Shown here: piece by piece, positions 7,248-16,364 of the stretch
Position numbering within the stretch: position 1 is the stretch's first letter
How the letters are laid out: each line of letters opens with the position of its first letter
NCBI RefSeq assembly: GCF_002077945.1
Contig: NZ_LVYD01000062.1
Coordinates: 1-32,176, forward strand
Reading direction: 5' to 3'
DNA from: Niastella vici
GTDB lineage: Bacteria; Bacteroidota; Bacteroidia; Chitinophagales; Chitinophagaceae
Length of the DNA stretch: 32,176 nt
Translations under genes and position numbers: made by a program
Notes under the pieces: generated by a model
Told to the model about the DNA's origin: nothing
Databases searched by the model: none
The model's input: the letters and a program-made list of their open reading frames with translations, nothing else

Positions 7248-10200
7248 TTATTCGCGCCAGGATGCTTTTTCCTGGCTTTTAAGATACGTTTTGAAGTGCG
7301 CATCTACTTTACCGGCCGAGTAGGTTTCGTCCCAATGTACCCCATTGAGATCGATGTCTGTTTCCAACGATGCGCTGCCTGGTTTATAACCGCCGGCAAT
7401 ACCGAGGTAACCTGCAGGCTCGTCGTCTTCAAGCACTACGCGGTACAGGTAAAATGTATAGGGTTTGCCTTTGTAGCTGGCCGTTCTTTTGGCCAGGAAG
7501 GTTATTTTTTTCACTTCATAATCATCTCCGGCTATTGCATTCACAGCCGATTCGCCAAAGAACTGTTGGGTGGCATATTGTTGTGGAAACAGGGCTGTTT
7601 TTTTAAGGTCTTTAAGGCCAGCGTAAAATTGTGGTCTTATATCCGCATCTGCAGCCAGTTTAAGTAATTCTGTTGCCGCAACTGCCTGTTTGTTCCTGGT
7701 CAGTTGTATCACTGCTTCTTTCTTTATATAAAGGTTCTTTACTGCCACATAACTTTTTAAAACAGCATTGCCGGCAGTTGTATTAAAACCGCCTATCAAT
7801 TGAAGCAGATCATCAACTATGTAAAATTCCACTTCTTCTTTTTTAACAGCGGCCAGCACTTTTTTAGCCGCTTCAATAAAATCAGTTTGCAGGGGCGCCA
7901 GCTGCTCTTTTTTTATAAAGCCGCTGTCAGATAATTTTTTGAAAATTTCAGCGATGCGGCAGCTGTGGGCACTGTCTTTGGCCAGTTTTTGCAGCGTATT
8001 GAATAGGGTTGCTGTTAATGCCAGGCTGTCTTTTAACGCATGAATGCATTGAACATCCATCGCTTCTTTGGGTGCGCCGTATTGTTCAATCAATTGGCCC
8101 AGGGTGGTGTAGCTTTCCCGGCTATGCAGGCCGGCCAGGGTGGCGAGCGCCGGATTTCTCAGGTCTTCATTTTCTCCGGTAAGCGAGGGATATTTTTCCT
8201 TTATAAATGAAACGGTGGTTGAATCGTTTAGGTTCACCAGCATGGCGGCCAACCGGTAATTAGTAAACGAATATTTAGCATAGCTAAACCTGGAAATATA
8301 TTTTTTGAGTAACGCCTCCTGTAAAAGCGGGGCGTCTGTTTTTTCGAATTGCACTTTGGTGAGCGCATCTACCGCCTGCTCCCTTGTGGCCGAATCTGCG
8401 CTGGCGAGGTCCTGCAGCAATAAGGCGGCCTTTGATTGTGTCATGAAATGTTTGTTCTGCTGCGGAACGTTGATGCGAAAACTGTTGAAGAACTCATTGG
8501 CACTGGAATTAACTACAAAATTACTGTCGCCCAGTACTGAAACCTGTACAATTTGATCGTCATGTTGATAAAAGCGCATTCTTTTATACTTCACGGCCTC
8601 TTTTACCAATAGTTCCAGGGCCGGCTCGCCGTTAAGGACAATATTGGATTTCTGTATAAGGCTGTCGCCTCTGTGCTGATAGCGGCTTGCAGTATTCGCC
8701 CAGAACGAACTGTCATTTTTATACCAGGTATATTTTGACAAAGTATCGCGTCTGATATAGTAGGAGCTGGCTGTTGTGGTATCGTATGAATACAAATAAT
8801 TGTTACCGGCTGAATTATGATTCCTGAATGCGCCGGGAACGCGGGCCGAGAACAGGGAATCGGTGGTTGTATATATATTCCACGGTATAGCGGGCGGCGC
8901 AATGAACCGCAGCGAGCTGAAGATCTTCTGGATTTCGGGCGATTGCATTTTTGCGGAATCATTTATCGCCAGCAATACGATATTCCGGTTGTTTTTGATC
9001 AGCGATATCCCCTGCATATAAAAGCCTTTTTGCTGAATGTGAGCGCCTTTCAGGGCAATGCCATTATAACCCTGCACATTTATACTGTCGATGTGTATAT
9101 TAGTGTACTGTGCCTTCATGTTTTGTACCAGCCTGTTTTGAATGGTGGTATCGTTCATGAGATAGAGTCCGGGAAATACCTCTTTTGAAAATAACATCAC
9201 AAAGCTTCCGCCCGTAAGGTCGGCGCCGGCAAAGGCGCTTATATGCCAGCCATCCCTGTTTATACTTAGTTGTTTATTGTAAGTAAGTTCGGCAGGGGAA
9301 ATAAGACTTATTCCCATTACCGAGTCAACGAACAGATGCTCGTTTGCCGTAAGTTGTTTTTTGGTAATGGTGAATGAGCCGAAAAACCGGTCGGCATCTG
9401 CTGAGCTCAGCATTTCCGGTTTAAGGGCATTCATGAAAGCTACATATAATACGTTTTCATGAATAAAGGCCTGCATCCGCATTTTTTGCCCCATAATGGT
9501 ATGAATGTACTCCCGGCCTTCAATTCCGCTGATGGTCACATTTTTTGCGGTGAGCTTTTCTGTTGTCTGAAACATCCTTTGCGCCAGTTCCTGTAAAATG
9601 CTGTCTTTATTGCCCAATGAACGGGGGCCAGGCACCGACATGGTACAGTAATTCGATAAAGTGAAAATATCGAACATGAATTTCATTTCAATGAGCCCGT
9701 ATAATTTGATGTCTATAGCATTACCGGGCGTCGACACTTTGTACAGGCCCTGTTTGTCTTCCGATTCTATCCAGGGCAGTTTCACTTCTTTAAAGGTGTA
9801 ATCGGCGGCATTGATCTTTTTGGAAGAGATCACCGGTTCTACCCTAAAACCTCTTGATCGTAACAGGTGAATGACACCGCTGTCGCCGGGCAAATGGGCC
9901 GCCCCAACGGCAATGAACATGGTACGCAGGGCGGTAAGACTGTCGATGCGCCGCGCCATTTTTACATTCCGTTTTATCAGCAACAGGTCTTTAAATTCAG
10001 GGCTTGAGCTTCCTGTCATGGCTTCAATGCCTGCAAGGTCCTGGTTGCAATACATTTCAACCATGTTTTCCATCATGTTGTTGGCGGCTTTTTTCGTGAC
10101 GGAAGTATCGGAGGCCAGCAGCATGTCAATATCCGATTTGTCAACAAGGTCCTCCATCAATCCAGCCTGGTCGGCCATATCTTCTACGCCGCCCACCCAT

Positions 10201-10694
10201 TTTCCCTGACGCCGGGCTATGTTGTACAGGTAAGCATCGAGGAAAGTGGCCATTTCACCCTTTTCCAGATAATCGGTCAGCCATTTGTTCTTTGCTGCAA
10301 CAATATCGCCGGTGGTAATTTTGGCGGCCGGTTTTTTAAATTTTTTGGCAAGCGCCGCACTGTATTTCTTATAATCTTTTTCGTTCAGCAGGTCCTGCAA
10401 TTTCTCGCCTTCGGCACCCTCCATGGCTTTATTGATATAATAAGCGCCCAGCTCATCGGGGCTTAACTCAATGGCCAGTCCTTCCACCTTTTCAATAGCC
10501 CGGTATACCGAATCGCCTAAATTGAACAATCGTTTATCGGTGAGGTGTATAGTGCCGTATAAATAAGATGGTTGTTGAAGCCCTTTACCTGAAATGCGCC
10601 ATAGTAAGGTTTTGGTATTGCTTTGCTGGCTATAGGCGCAGGAGGGTACAATGCATAATACCACCAGGCAGCATGCGAGTAAAATACGGAGCAT
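7248..10694 (-). CDS. TraB/GumN-family protein with a large C-terminal extension
   Basis: 1148 residues, exported (signal peptide about 1-22, MLRILLACCLVVLCIVPSCA). The N-terminal 290 residues form a TraB/GumN domain: WRISG then YGTIHL (46-51), an acidic IELSPDE stretch, KRNVKMARRI (241-250) and FIAVGAAHLPGDSG (260-273). This family shares its fold with TIKI metalloproteases, and the GTIHL and GAAHL histidines are the expected metal-site residues. About 850 residues follow with no family I can name. By eye they contain three related modules (about 310-443, 470-598, 610-742), each closing on a similar FFxSF-type strand, then an alpha-helical HEAT-like region (about 750-1050) and a short mixed tail. 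Usual TraB/GumN proteins are roughly 300 residues. It starts 47 bp after the OstA-like gene, so it probably belongs to the MCE-OstA transcription unit. Confidence 0.82.
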   Translation of the reverse strand: MLRILLACCLVVLCIVPSCAYSQQSNTKTLLWRISGKGLQQPSYLYGTIHLTDKRLFNLGDSVYRAIEKVEGLAIELSPDELGAYYINKAMEGAEGEKLQDLLNEKDYKKYSAALAKKFKKPAAKITTGDIVAAKNKWLTDYLEKGEMATFLDAYLYNIARRQGKWVGGVEDMADQAGLMEDLVDKSDIDMLLASDTSVTKKAANNMMENMVEMYCNQDLAGIEAMTGSSSPEFKDLLLIKRNVKMARRIDSLTALRTMFIAVGAAHLPGDSGVIHLLRSRGFRVEPVISSKKINAADYTFKEVKLPWIESEDKQGLYKVSTPGNAIDIKLYGLIEMKFMFDIFTLSNYCTMSVPGPRSLGNKDSILQELAQRMFQTTEKLTAKNVTISGIEGREYIHTIMGQKMRMQAFIHENVLYVAFMNALKPEMLSSADADRFFGSFTITKKQLTANEHLFVDSVMGISLISPAELTYNKQLSINRDGWHISAFAGADLTGGSFVMLFSKEVFPGLYLMNDTTIQNRLVQNMKAQYTNIHIDSINVQGYNGIALKGAHIQQKGFYMQGISLIKNNRNIVLLAINDSAKMQSPEIQKIFSSLRFIAPPAIPWNIYTTTDSLFSARVPGAFRNHNSAGNNYLYSYDTTTASSYYIRRDTLSKYTWYKNDSSFWANTASRYQHRGDSLIQKSNIVLNGEPALELLVKEAVKYKRMRFYQHDDQIVQVSVLGDSNFVVNSSANEFFNSFRINVPQQNKHFMTQSKAALLLQDLASADSATREQAVDALTKVQFEKTDAPLLQEALLKKYISRFSYAKYSFTNYRLAAMLVNLNDSTTVSFIKEKYPSLTGENEDLRNPALATLAGLHSRESYTTLGQLIEQYGAPKEAMDVQCIHALKDSLALTATLFNTLQKLAKDSAHSCRIAEIFKKLSDSGFIKKEQLAPLQTDFIEAAKKVLAAVKKEEVEFYIVDDLLQLIGGFNTTAGNAVLKSYVAVKNLYIKKEAVIQLTRNKQAVAATELLKLAADADIRPQFYAGLKDLKKTALFPQQYATQQFFGESAVNAIAGDDYEVKKITFLAKRTASYKGKPYTFYLYRVVLEDDEPAGYLGIAGGYKPGSASLETDIDLNGVHWDETYSAGKVDAHFKTYLKSQEKASWRE

Positions 10695-10741
10695 AAGTAA
10701 GGGTTTAACGATATATTGTTGAAATAATGCTTCTGCGATCG

Positions 10742-12865
10742 CTACGGCTTTTTCCGGCGGAATGGACTTGGTTCTTTTTTGGCGGCTGGCGTTTGTGACG
10801 AATCGGCGGGTTGCTTTGACTGCTCTTTCGGTTGATCAGCCTTCGATCCTTCTTTAGTTCCTGGCGTTACCAGCGGTTTCAGCTGCATACTATCGGTTAA
10901 ATCGTCTGCGCTGTCTTTTATAATAACCGGTTTAATATCCTCGAACAATTCAAATTTTGTCTTCGGCCGTTTGTCTTCGAGCCATTTAAAGTTGCGGAGC
11001 GTTTTATTTTCCTCTTTGGCCTGTTTTATCGGGTACAGGGTGCCTGTTACTTCGCTAATGAACACCACTTTATTCAGCTCCTTGTTCTTGAACCGCATGT
11101 CAATGATATCGCTGGTGGCATTATTGATGCCCACGAGGTAATTCTTGTCGTCTTTGACGTAATAAATGCTTTCGGCATTACCCTGTGCCCGCATATAATC
11201 AATGGCCCCGTTCTTGAAAAATCCGTTCAGGCGGTTACCCTTTATCTGGTTATACATGCCCTTATCGCTCTGGTTAACGGCAAAGCCGTTCTCAAACACA
11301 TTCAGGCGGTCGGGGTTTTTATTCTTTGTATACAGGTAAATGGTATCGCCGGTGATCTGGCTGTTGCTGGCCCACATAACCGGGTCGGTGTACAGTTTGA
11401 AAATAGAATCCTTGCCCGAATAGAACAGGCTGTCGCAGACGGCCTGCATGGAGTCGGAGAAGATGCGCACATGGTTCCAGGCCATAAAATAACGGTCGGT
11501 ACTGTCGTTATTATTTTCGGTGGCCACCTTAGCCGGTTTATTGGCAGGCGCCGTTACTTTAGCGCCTTTTTTATTGACCGGTTTTTTGGCAAGGCTTGAA
11601 TCAGGGGTTACCGTTTTGGCGGTATCACGCTGCAGTTTGACCGAATCTTTTAAGACTGGCAGTTTGGCCAGGCTGGTATCTGCCATTACGGGCTGCACAG
11701 AATCCCGTGGCAAACTGATTGAATCTTTTTTGAAAGGTTGTTTGGCGAAGCTGGTATCTGCCATTATTTTTTGAGCAGAATCTTTTTGCCGGTTGATGGT
11801 ATCTTTAATAAGCGGCTTTTTACCGAGGCTTAATTCCACCGCTTTGCGTTTAACTGAATCTGATGGCACCGCGCTGCTGTCTTTATTATAGCCCGGCAGC
11901 CTGCTGAGCCGGCCCGAGGCCAGGGTATCACCCGTAATATATACAGAATCTTTATCCTGCTTTATGATCATTAACGGATGCTGGGTGGCGCGAAAGGTGC
12001 CTTCGGCGCGATTGGCTTCAATTAAATTCCCTAATACCGATACGCCCTGGGCGGTATCTACATATACTGCATTGCCACGCAGTATGCTGATGCCGGTACT
12101 GTCATTGCTGTCGATGGTTTCGGCGGTAATTCTTACGGCGCCGTCATTCAGTATTGGCCGTTTGCCAAAAAAGGCTTTCCGGTTACGGGTATCATAGAAC
12201 CCGTCGCTGGTTTTTATCGTACGCTTTGCGCTGTCAACAATGGTAGTGGGGGCAATAAATGTAGCTATCTGGGTGGTCGTATTGTATAAGAGTGAATCGG
12301 TCTTTAATGTATACTTGGGATCTTTGAGGTCAACATCTTTCTTGAAATATACGTCCTTGAGCTCTTCGTAATAAGTGCCTTCTTTACTGGTGAGAACCGA
12401 TGACTGATTGATGAGCTTGCCGCCATTATGGTATTCCCCGATCTTCGTGTTCATGTCATACTGCAGCTCATTGGTATACAGGGTGCTCTTACTATCAGTT
12501 AACGATACGTTATTTTTAAGGTAAGCTAATTTGGTATCAACATAGTATTGCAGGTATTGCGAGCGAATATTCACCGTATCATTATCGATAATGTGTACAT
12601 TACCGAATGCTTCTACATACCGGGTGTTTTTGTTATAGACGGCGCTGTCGCAATTGATCAATGTATTTTCCTGCCGCAACTTCACATTACCGGCCAGCGT
12701 TTGCAGGTTGGTAAATGAGTCGGGATGTTTATAGCTAAGCCTGTCTGCATTGATGAGTGTTACCACTTTCATCGAATCTGCACCAGGCCGGGTGGTAATT
12801 ACCTGAGAATGTACTTTGCCAAAAGATAACAACGCTATCAGCGGCCAAAACACATATCGTATCAT
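10742..12865 (-). CDS. OstA/LptA-like periplasmic LPS-transport protein
   Basis: 707 residues with a signal peptide (MIRYVFWPLIALLSFGKVHS/Q). Repeated strand motifs such as LINADRLSYKHPD, LAGNVKLRQENTLINCDSAVYN, VEAFGNVHIIDNDTVNIRSQYLQYY and ATFIAPTTIVD define the OstA/LptA beta-jellyroll (first about 320 residues). A second OstA-like section follows the linker (about 455-640: RYFMAWNHVRIFSDSMQAVCDSLFY, VNQSDKGMYNQIKGNRLNGFF). The role by family is to bridge the periplasm and pass LPS from the inner membrane to LptD. Between the two sections lies a Lys/Asp/Ser-rich linker with 26-residue tandem repeats. The C-terminus is a low-complexity basic tail (PFRRKKP). The gene follows the MCE gene by 17 bp and lies a few kilobases from lptD, which supports the role. 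Confidence 0.88.
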   Translation of the reverse strand: MIRYVFWPLIALLSFGKVHSQVITTRPGADSMKVVTLINADRLSYKHPDSFTNLQTLAGNVKLRQENTLINCDSAVYNKNTRYVEAFGNVHIIDNDTVNIRSQYLQYYVDTKLAYLKNNVSLTDSKSTLYTNELQYDMNTKIGEYHNGGKLINQSSVLTSKEGTYYEELKDVYFKKDVDLKDPKYTLKTDSLLYNTTTQIATFIAPTTIVDSAKRTIKTSDGFYDTRNRKAFFGKRPILNDGAVRITAETIDSNDSTGISILRGNAVYVDTAQGVSVLGNLIEANRAEGTFRATQHPLMIIKQDKDSVYITGDTLASGRLSRLPGYNKDSSAVPSDSVKRKAVELSLGKKPLIKDTINRQKDSAQKIMADTSFAKQPFKKDSISLPRDSVQPVMADTSLAKLPVLKDSVKLQRDTAKTVTPDSSLAKKPVNKKGAKVTAPANKPAKVATENNNDSTDRYFMAWNHVRIFSDSMQAVCDSLFYSGKDSIFKLYTDPVMWASNSQITGDTIYLYTKNKNPDRLNVFENGFAVNQSDKGMYNQIKGNRLNGFFKNGAIDYMRAQGNAESIYYVKDDKNYLVGINNATSDIIDMRFKNKELNKVVFISEVTGTLYPIKQAKEENKTLRNFKWLEDKRPKTKFELFEDIKPVIIKDSADDLTDSMQLKPLVTPGTKEGSKADQPKEQSKQPADSSQTPAAKKEPSPFRRKKP
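11558..11827 (-). repeat. 26-residue tandem repeats inside the OstA-like gene
   Basis: Residues 347-372, 373-398 and 399-424 align end to end at 26 residues each (78 bp), followed by a partial unit 425-436. The shared pattern is LAKxPxxKDS, then xxLxRDS, then MADTS. The two middle copies are also clearly similar in DNA. The segment links the two OstA-like portions and is probably a flexible, charged spacer whose length may vary between strains. Confidence 0.85.
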
Positions 12866-12882
12866 TTATAAAGCTTTCCTTG

Positions 12883-13851
12883 TTATTTCAATGTATCAAT
12901 CGGCGCTTTCAATGGCCCCTTTTTATCTTTTGTACCAAACAGGGATATGTTAATATAACGTTTCGGATTTACCCGCAGGTCGTCGAGCAAGATAGTCAAA
13001 CTGCGATTGGTGCGGCGAACTTCTTCATACAATTGGCGATCATTTAACAGCATACCAATAGTGCCTTCCTTGCTATCTATTTTGGCGATGCCCGCTTCGA
13101 GCCGCGACATGGTACGGTTCATGCTTTCAACGGCTTCTGCGATCTTTGCTTTCGACAGTTTATCTGTAGCTGTTTGCAGGTTGCTGAACGTGCTGTCGAT
13201 CTTGGGACCATTCTTTGCAAAATTCGAAGTAATGGTATGCAGGTTACCGATTGATTTAGCCAGCAAACCAGTTTCAGTATTCAGCATTTGCTCCAATGAA
13301 TGCGATGATACGGCCAGGTTGGCAATAATACCCTGTAAATTGTTACGGGTATTAGGGTCAAGGATCGTATTCAGTTTCTGGATCACTTCATCGAGTGAAA
13401 GCAGGGTCTTGTTTACATTATCAATGGCGGGGTTTATAGAGCTCTGCAGCTTGTCGGTAAGCCCCAGTGTACGTTCGGTGCGCAGGGTATCACCTTCTTT
13501 CAGATAATCGGCGCCATTGCCCAAAAATATATTCACGCCGGTAGAACCTAACAATTCACTGCTGAGGGTAGCCACTGAATTGCGGGGAATATTGAGGTCT
13601 TTGGTAAGGGTGATGGTAACCACAATACCGCTCAGGTTCTTGTCTTTTTCCTGCAAATTGGTGACTTTACCTACCTGCAGGCCATTGATGAAAACGGGGT
13701 TGCTGGCCACCAGTTTTTCAACATTCGGAAATACGGCATACACTTCTTTTCCGCTCACACTTTTTCCTTTCAAAAAATTAAAGCCAAGAATAAGCACAGT
13801 GATCGCAATTGCGGTTAATGCGCCTACTTTAGTTTCGTTTGAGATTTTCAT
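12883..13851 (-). CDS. MCE/MlaD-family lipid-transport substrate-binding protein
   Basis: 322 residues. An N-terminal membrane anchor (about 10-27, LTAIAITVLILGFNFLKG) is followed by an MCE domain (about 37-115: VYAVFPNVEKLVASNPVFINGLQVGKV, then ATLSSELLGSTGVNIFLG). A long, largely helical C-terminal region (about 130-295) probably forms a coiled coil or tube, as in Mla/Pqi-type systems. It binds lipids in the periplasm and works with an MlaE/MlaF-type ABC transporter, which is not present in this window. It is the first gene of a tight run (17 bp to the OstA-like gene, then 47 bp to the TraB gene). A -7 box lies about 140 bp upstream. Confidence 0.92.
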   Translation of the reverse strand: MKISNETKVGALTAIAITVLILGFNFLKGKSVSGKEVYAVFPNVEKLVASNPVFINGLQVGKVTNLQEKDKNLSGIVVTITLTKDLNIPRNSVATLSSELLGSTGVNIFLGNGADYLKEGDTLRTERTLGLTDKLQSSINPAIDNVNKTLLSLDEVIQKLNTILDPNTRNNLQGIIANLAVSSHSLEQMLNTETGLLAKSIGNLHTITSNFAKNGPKIDSTFSNLQTATDKLSKAKIAEAVESMNRTMSRLEAGIAKIDSKEGTIGMLLNDRQLYEEVRRTNRSLTILLDDLRVNPKRYINISLFGTKDKKGPLKAPIDTLK

Positions 13852-13992
13852 CTGAATATGCTATGATGTTTTCAATGGCCAGACAAATCCCTGCAGACAA
13901 TTGTTCACAACGAGGTGAAAATAAGACGCAAGTGGTTTCATCTGAACGGGTTTTGTTTCAAAGGTTGTTCCTATAAAACGGCCAATTGGGAG

Positions 13993-14000
13993 CAAAAGTA
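13993..14000 (-). promoter_or_regulatory. Candidate -7 box (TACTTTTG) of the MCE-OstA-TraB unit
   Basis: On the minus strand this reads TACTTTTG, matching TAnnTTTG. It lies in the 269 bp gap between the amidase gene and the MCE gene, which would give a leader of about 135 nt. I see no matching TTTG at the -33 position, so this is a weak single-element prediction. Confidence 0.35.
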
Positions 14001-14120
14001 TAAAAAATTGAAATAGACGGGGTTGGAAAGTTGGCTGACCCTGTTAATAGGGGTGAAATGGTTGAACAATTGAAGTGGGGCAGGGTAGTGATTCAGTTAT
14101 TCAGTTTGTAAGTTCCGCCT

Positions 14121-15080
14121 TTACGATCTCGCACCCTGTGGCCGGCCCTTCTGGTTTGTGTTCTGGCCCACCGATTGGGTGGTACCCAGGCCGCTGTACC
14201 TGATAACAGCTTTTGTTATGGCGGTAGCCATTTCTTCCTGTCCTTTTTTACTGTTCAGGTAGGCTTCATCCGAGCTGTGGGTAATGTATCCGGTTTCTAC
14301 CAGAATACTGGGCATGGCCGTGGCCTGTAAAACCCAGATGCCTTTTTCATTGCGTTGTTTTACCCCGCGGTTGATCATGTGGCCAATTCTCGCCACTTCT
14401 TCCTGCACCATAGAAGCCAGCAGCAGGCTTTTGGTGAAAAAGCGTTTGGTCCACAACAGCGATTTGGCCTTGAATTCAGGGTCATTGATATCCGGCGCAT
14501 ATTCGGTGCTGTCGTTCACATCTTCGGCTATACGCTCCGAAACAAATGATCCTTTGATGGCCGACCTGTCGGCCGCCCAAATATAGGTTTCGGTACCGCG
14601 CGACGGGTTATCGGTAAATGTGATCTTATATTTCTTTTCCTTGCGGGTGTGCTTTATGCGCTTTCTTCCTTTTTTGGTATAATATACTTCTGTTTTATAC
14701 CCTATAAATTTCTGGTGCCTGATCTTGGGGGCTGCATTGGCGTGAATGGAAATGAACAGATCGCCTTTATTTCTATTGGCATAATCGGCCCGGGCTTTTA
14801 TTTCCGGGTAGGTATCGCCCATGCGGGTATAATAAATTTTTATATCGGGGAACACCTGTTTCAGTTGCTGGCCCAGCTTTAATGCAATGGCCAGGCACAC
14901 TTTTTTTTCGGTGGAATAATCGCCGTGGGCGCCCGGATCGCTGCCGCCATGCCCGGCATCAATGATAATAGTCTTGATACCCGGTTTAACGGCTTTACGC
15001 ATAGCAGGGGCTGTGCTATACGAGGAAACAACCATGCAGAAGCCAGTGCCTAACAGGCCTAAGATCATTTTTCGCAGCAT
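14121..15080 (-). CDS. N-acetylmuramoyl-L-alanine amidase (Amidase_3), paralogue 1
   Basis: 319 residues, exported (hydrophobic N-terminus, about 1-22). The enzyme cleaves the amide bond between MurNAc and L-Ala in peptidoglycan. The Amidase_3 zinc-site motifs are all present: DAGHGG with His44, Glu58 in the YSTEKK segment, SIHANA with His113, and the catalytic glutamate Glu262 in SILVETGYITH. Between His113 and the C-terminal half lies an insertion of roughly 100 residues with a very basic stretch (about 138-152, rich in K and R) and the motif GTETYIWAADRS (162-173). This is probably a regulatory or substrate-positioning insert. It is a paralogue of the next gene on the same strand, sharing the insertion motif and the segment RGVKQRNEKGIWVLQAT. 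A gap of 185 bp with its own -7 box separates the two genes. Confidence 0.94.
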   Translation of the reverse strand: MLRKMILGLLGTGFCMVVSSYSTAPAMRKAVKPGIKTIIIDAGHGGSDPGAHGDYSTEKKVCLAIALKLGQQLKQVFPDIKIYYTRMGDTYPEIKARADYANRNKGDLFISIHANAAPKIRHQKFIGYKTEVYYTKKGRKRIKHTRKEKKYKITFTDNPSRGTETYIWAADRSAIKGSFVSERIAEDVNDSTEYAPDINDPEFKAKSLLWTKRFFTKSLLLASMVQEEVARIGHMINRGVKQRNEKGIWVLQATAMPSILVETGYITHSSDEAYLNSKKGQEEMATAITKAVIRYSGLGTTQSVGQNTNQKGRPQGARS

Positions 15081-15124
15081 GTATTCCGGGAGTTTTTATA
15101 ATTCTGTCTATATCCGGTATAACG

Positions 15125-15132
15125 CAAAGATA
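15125..15132 (-). promoter_or_regulatory. Candidate -7 box (TATCTTTG) of amidase paralogue 1
   Basis: On the minus strand this reads TATCTTTG, an exact TAnnTTTG match about 45 nt upstream of the start codon. It suggests that the downstream amidase can be transcribed independently of its upstream paralogue. No TTTG at the usual -33 spacing was found. Confidence 0.45.
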
Positions 15133-15265
15133 GTGCTGCTATTGGCTTATTAATTCGTTAATATTCAAAAAGTACTGAAAACTAATGCGCTAATGAGATA
15201 ATCACGATATAGCCTGCACAGGTTCTGCTAATTTGCTTATAGTAAAACTCCGATTTCTGGCGGCT

Positions 15266-16285
15266 TTAATTACTACCGGCAGCTGCTGCTGCCGGTGCAG
15301 GTGCAGGCGTTCCTGTGGCTCCGCCGGTTTGCTGAACGGGGGCAGAACCGCCTTCCAAACTCGTTTTATAACGTTTTATGGCAGTGACGATCTGGGCAAC
15401 AATCTCATCCTGTCCTTTTTCACTGTTGAGGTATTCTTCTTCTTCGGTTTGGGTAACAAACCCGGTTTCAACCAGTATACTGGGCATGCCGGTGGCCTGC
15501 AATACCCAGATGCCTTTTTCATTCCGCTGTTTTACGCCCCGGCTCAGCCGGCCGCCTTTTACAAATTCATCTTCTACAAACGTGGCCAGCAGCAGGCTCT
15601 TGCTGAAATATTTCTTTTCGTACAGCTGGGCGCGGATCACCGCTTCGGGTGAATTCAGATCGAGCTCGTTGGTACTGTCATTAACGTTTTCGCCAAATTC
15701 ACCGGTCGATTGAATGGCCGACCCTTTATAACCGGTACGGTCCGCCGCCCAAATGTAGGTTTCGGTGCCGTGCTCGTTATTTTTTACCGCGTAGCTTTCA
15801 TAAATGGGCTCCCGCACGGTTTTTTTACGTCTTTTAGACCCCCTGCCAACATACACTGTACGGTTCCTGTGCCCCACAACCCGTTTGGCATAGTATTCAC
15901 CGGCCCTTAAGCCATTCGAATTACAGTGAATGGCGATGAATAAGTCGCCCTTGGCCTGGTTAGCCATATCGGCGCGATATCGCAGGGCATCATGAATATT
16001 GTTCAATCCCCCGGGCAGCTCATCGGTGGTACGGGTAAAGATCAATTTGCTTTCGGGCAATTCCGTGGCCAGGGCCTTGCCCAGTTTCAACGAAATTGAC
16101 AGGGCAATAGCCGCTTCAGTAGTGACCTGGCCACTCGCCCCCTGGTCAATGCCGCCATGGCCGGGGTCAATAATAATAGTGCTCAGTACGGGTCTCTGTT
16201 GCGCCCATGCGCCGGTTCCGGCAAATACGACAATTCCTACAACAAAAAAGCGTTTAAAGCAGCGATATAAATTTTTTTTATTCAT
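15266..16285 (-). CDS. N-acetylmuramoyl-L-alanine amidase (Amidase_3), paralogue 2
   Basis: 339 residues, exported (signal peptide about 1-29, ending GTGAWA/Q). It is a zinc amidase acting on septal or side-wall peptidoglycan. Visible zinc and catalytic residues are His43 (DPGHGG), Glu57 (VTTEAA), His120 (AIHCNS) and Glu273 (SILVETGFVTQ). As in its neighbour, a long insertion follows the second His; it contains a basic run (about 139-158, GHRNRT to KRRKKTVRE) and GTETYIWAADRT (173-184). The C-terminus ends in a low-complexity Gly/Pro/Ala tail, probably disordered. It is divergent from lptD, with starts 79 bp apart, so promoters for both must fit in that gap. In Bacteroidota, amidases of this type commonly sit beside lptD, MCE and OstA-like genes. 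Confidence 0.95.
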   Translation of the reverse strand: MNKKNLYRCFKRFFVVGIVVFAGTGAWAQQRPVLSTIIIDPGHGGIDQGASGQVTTEAAIALSISLKLGKALATELPESKLIFTRTTDELPGGLNNIHDALRYRADMANQAKGDLFIAIHCNSNGLRAGEYYAKRVVGHRNRTVYVGRGSKRRKKTVREPIYESYAVKNNEHGTETYIWAADRTGYKGSAIQSTGEFGENVNDSTNELDLNSPEAVIRAQLYEKKYFSKSLLLATFVEDEFVKGGRLSRGVKQRNEKGIWVLQATGMPSILVETGFVTQTEEEEYLNSEKGQDEIVAQIVTAIKRYKTSLEGGSAPVQQTGGATGTPAPAPAAAAAGSN

Positions 16286-16343
16286 TTATTGTTCAAGAAT
16301 TTAGGAGACATTAATCTTCACATATTCTTAATGCATTAATACC

Positions 16344-16351
16344 TATTTTTG
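16344..16351 (+). promoter_or_regulatory. Candidate -7 box (TATTTTTG) of lptD
   Basis: TATTTTTG matches TAnnTTTG and ends only 13 nt before the lptD start codon, implying a transcript with a leader of just a few nucleotides. No TTTG lies 19 nt upstream. The 79 bp divergent gap must also drive the amidase gene leftwards, but no clear box was found for that direction. Confidence 0.45.
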
Positions 16352-16364
16352 CCACCACCTGCAT

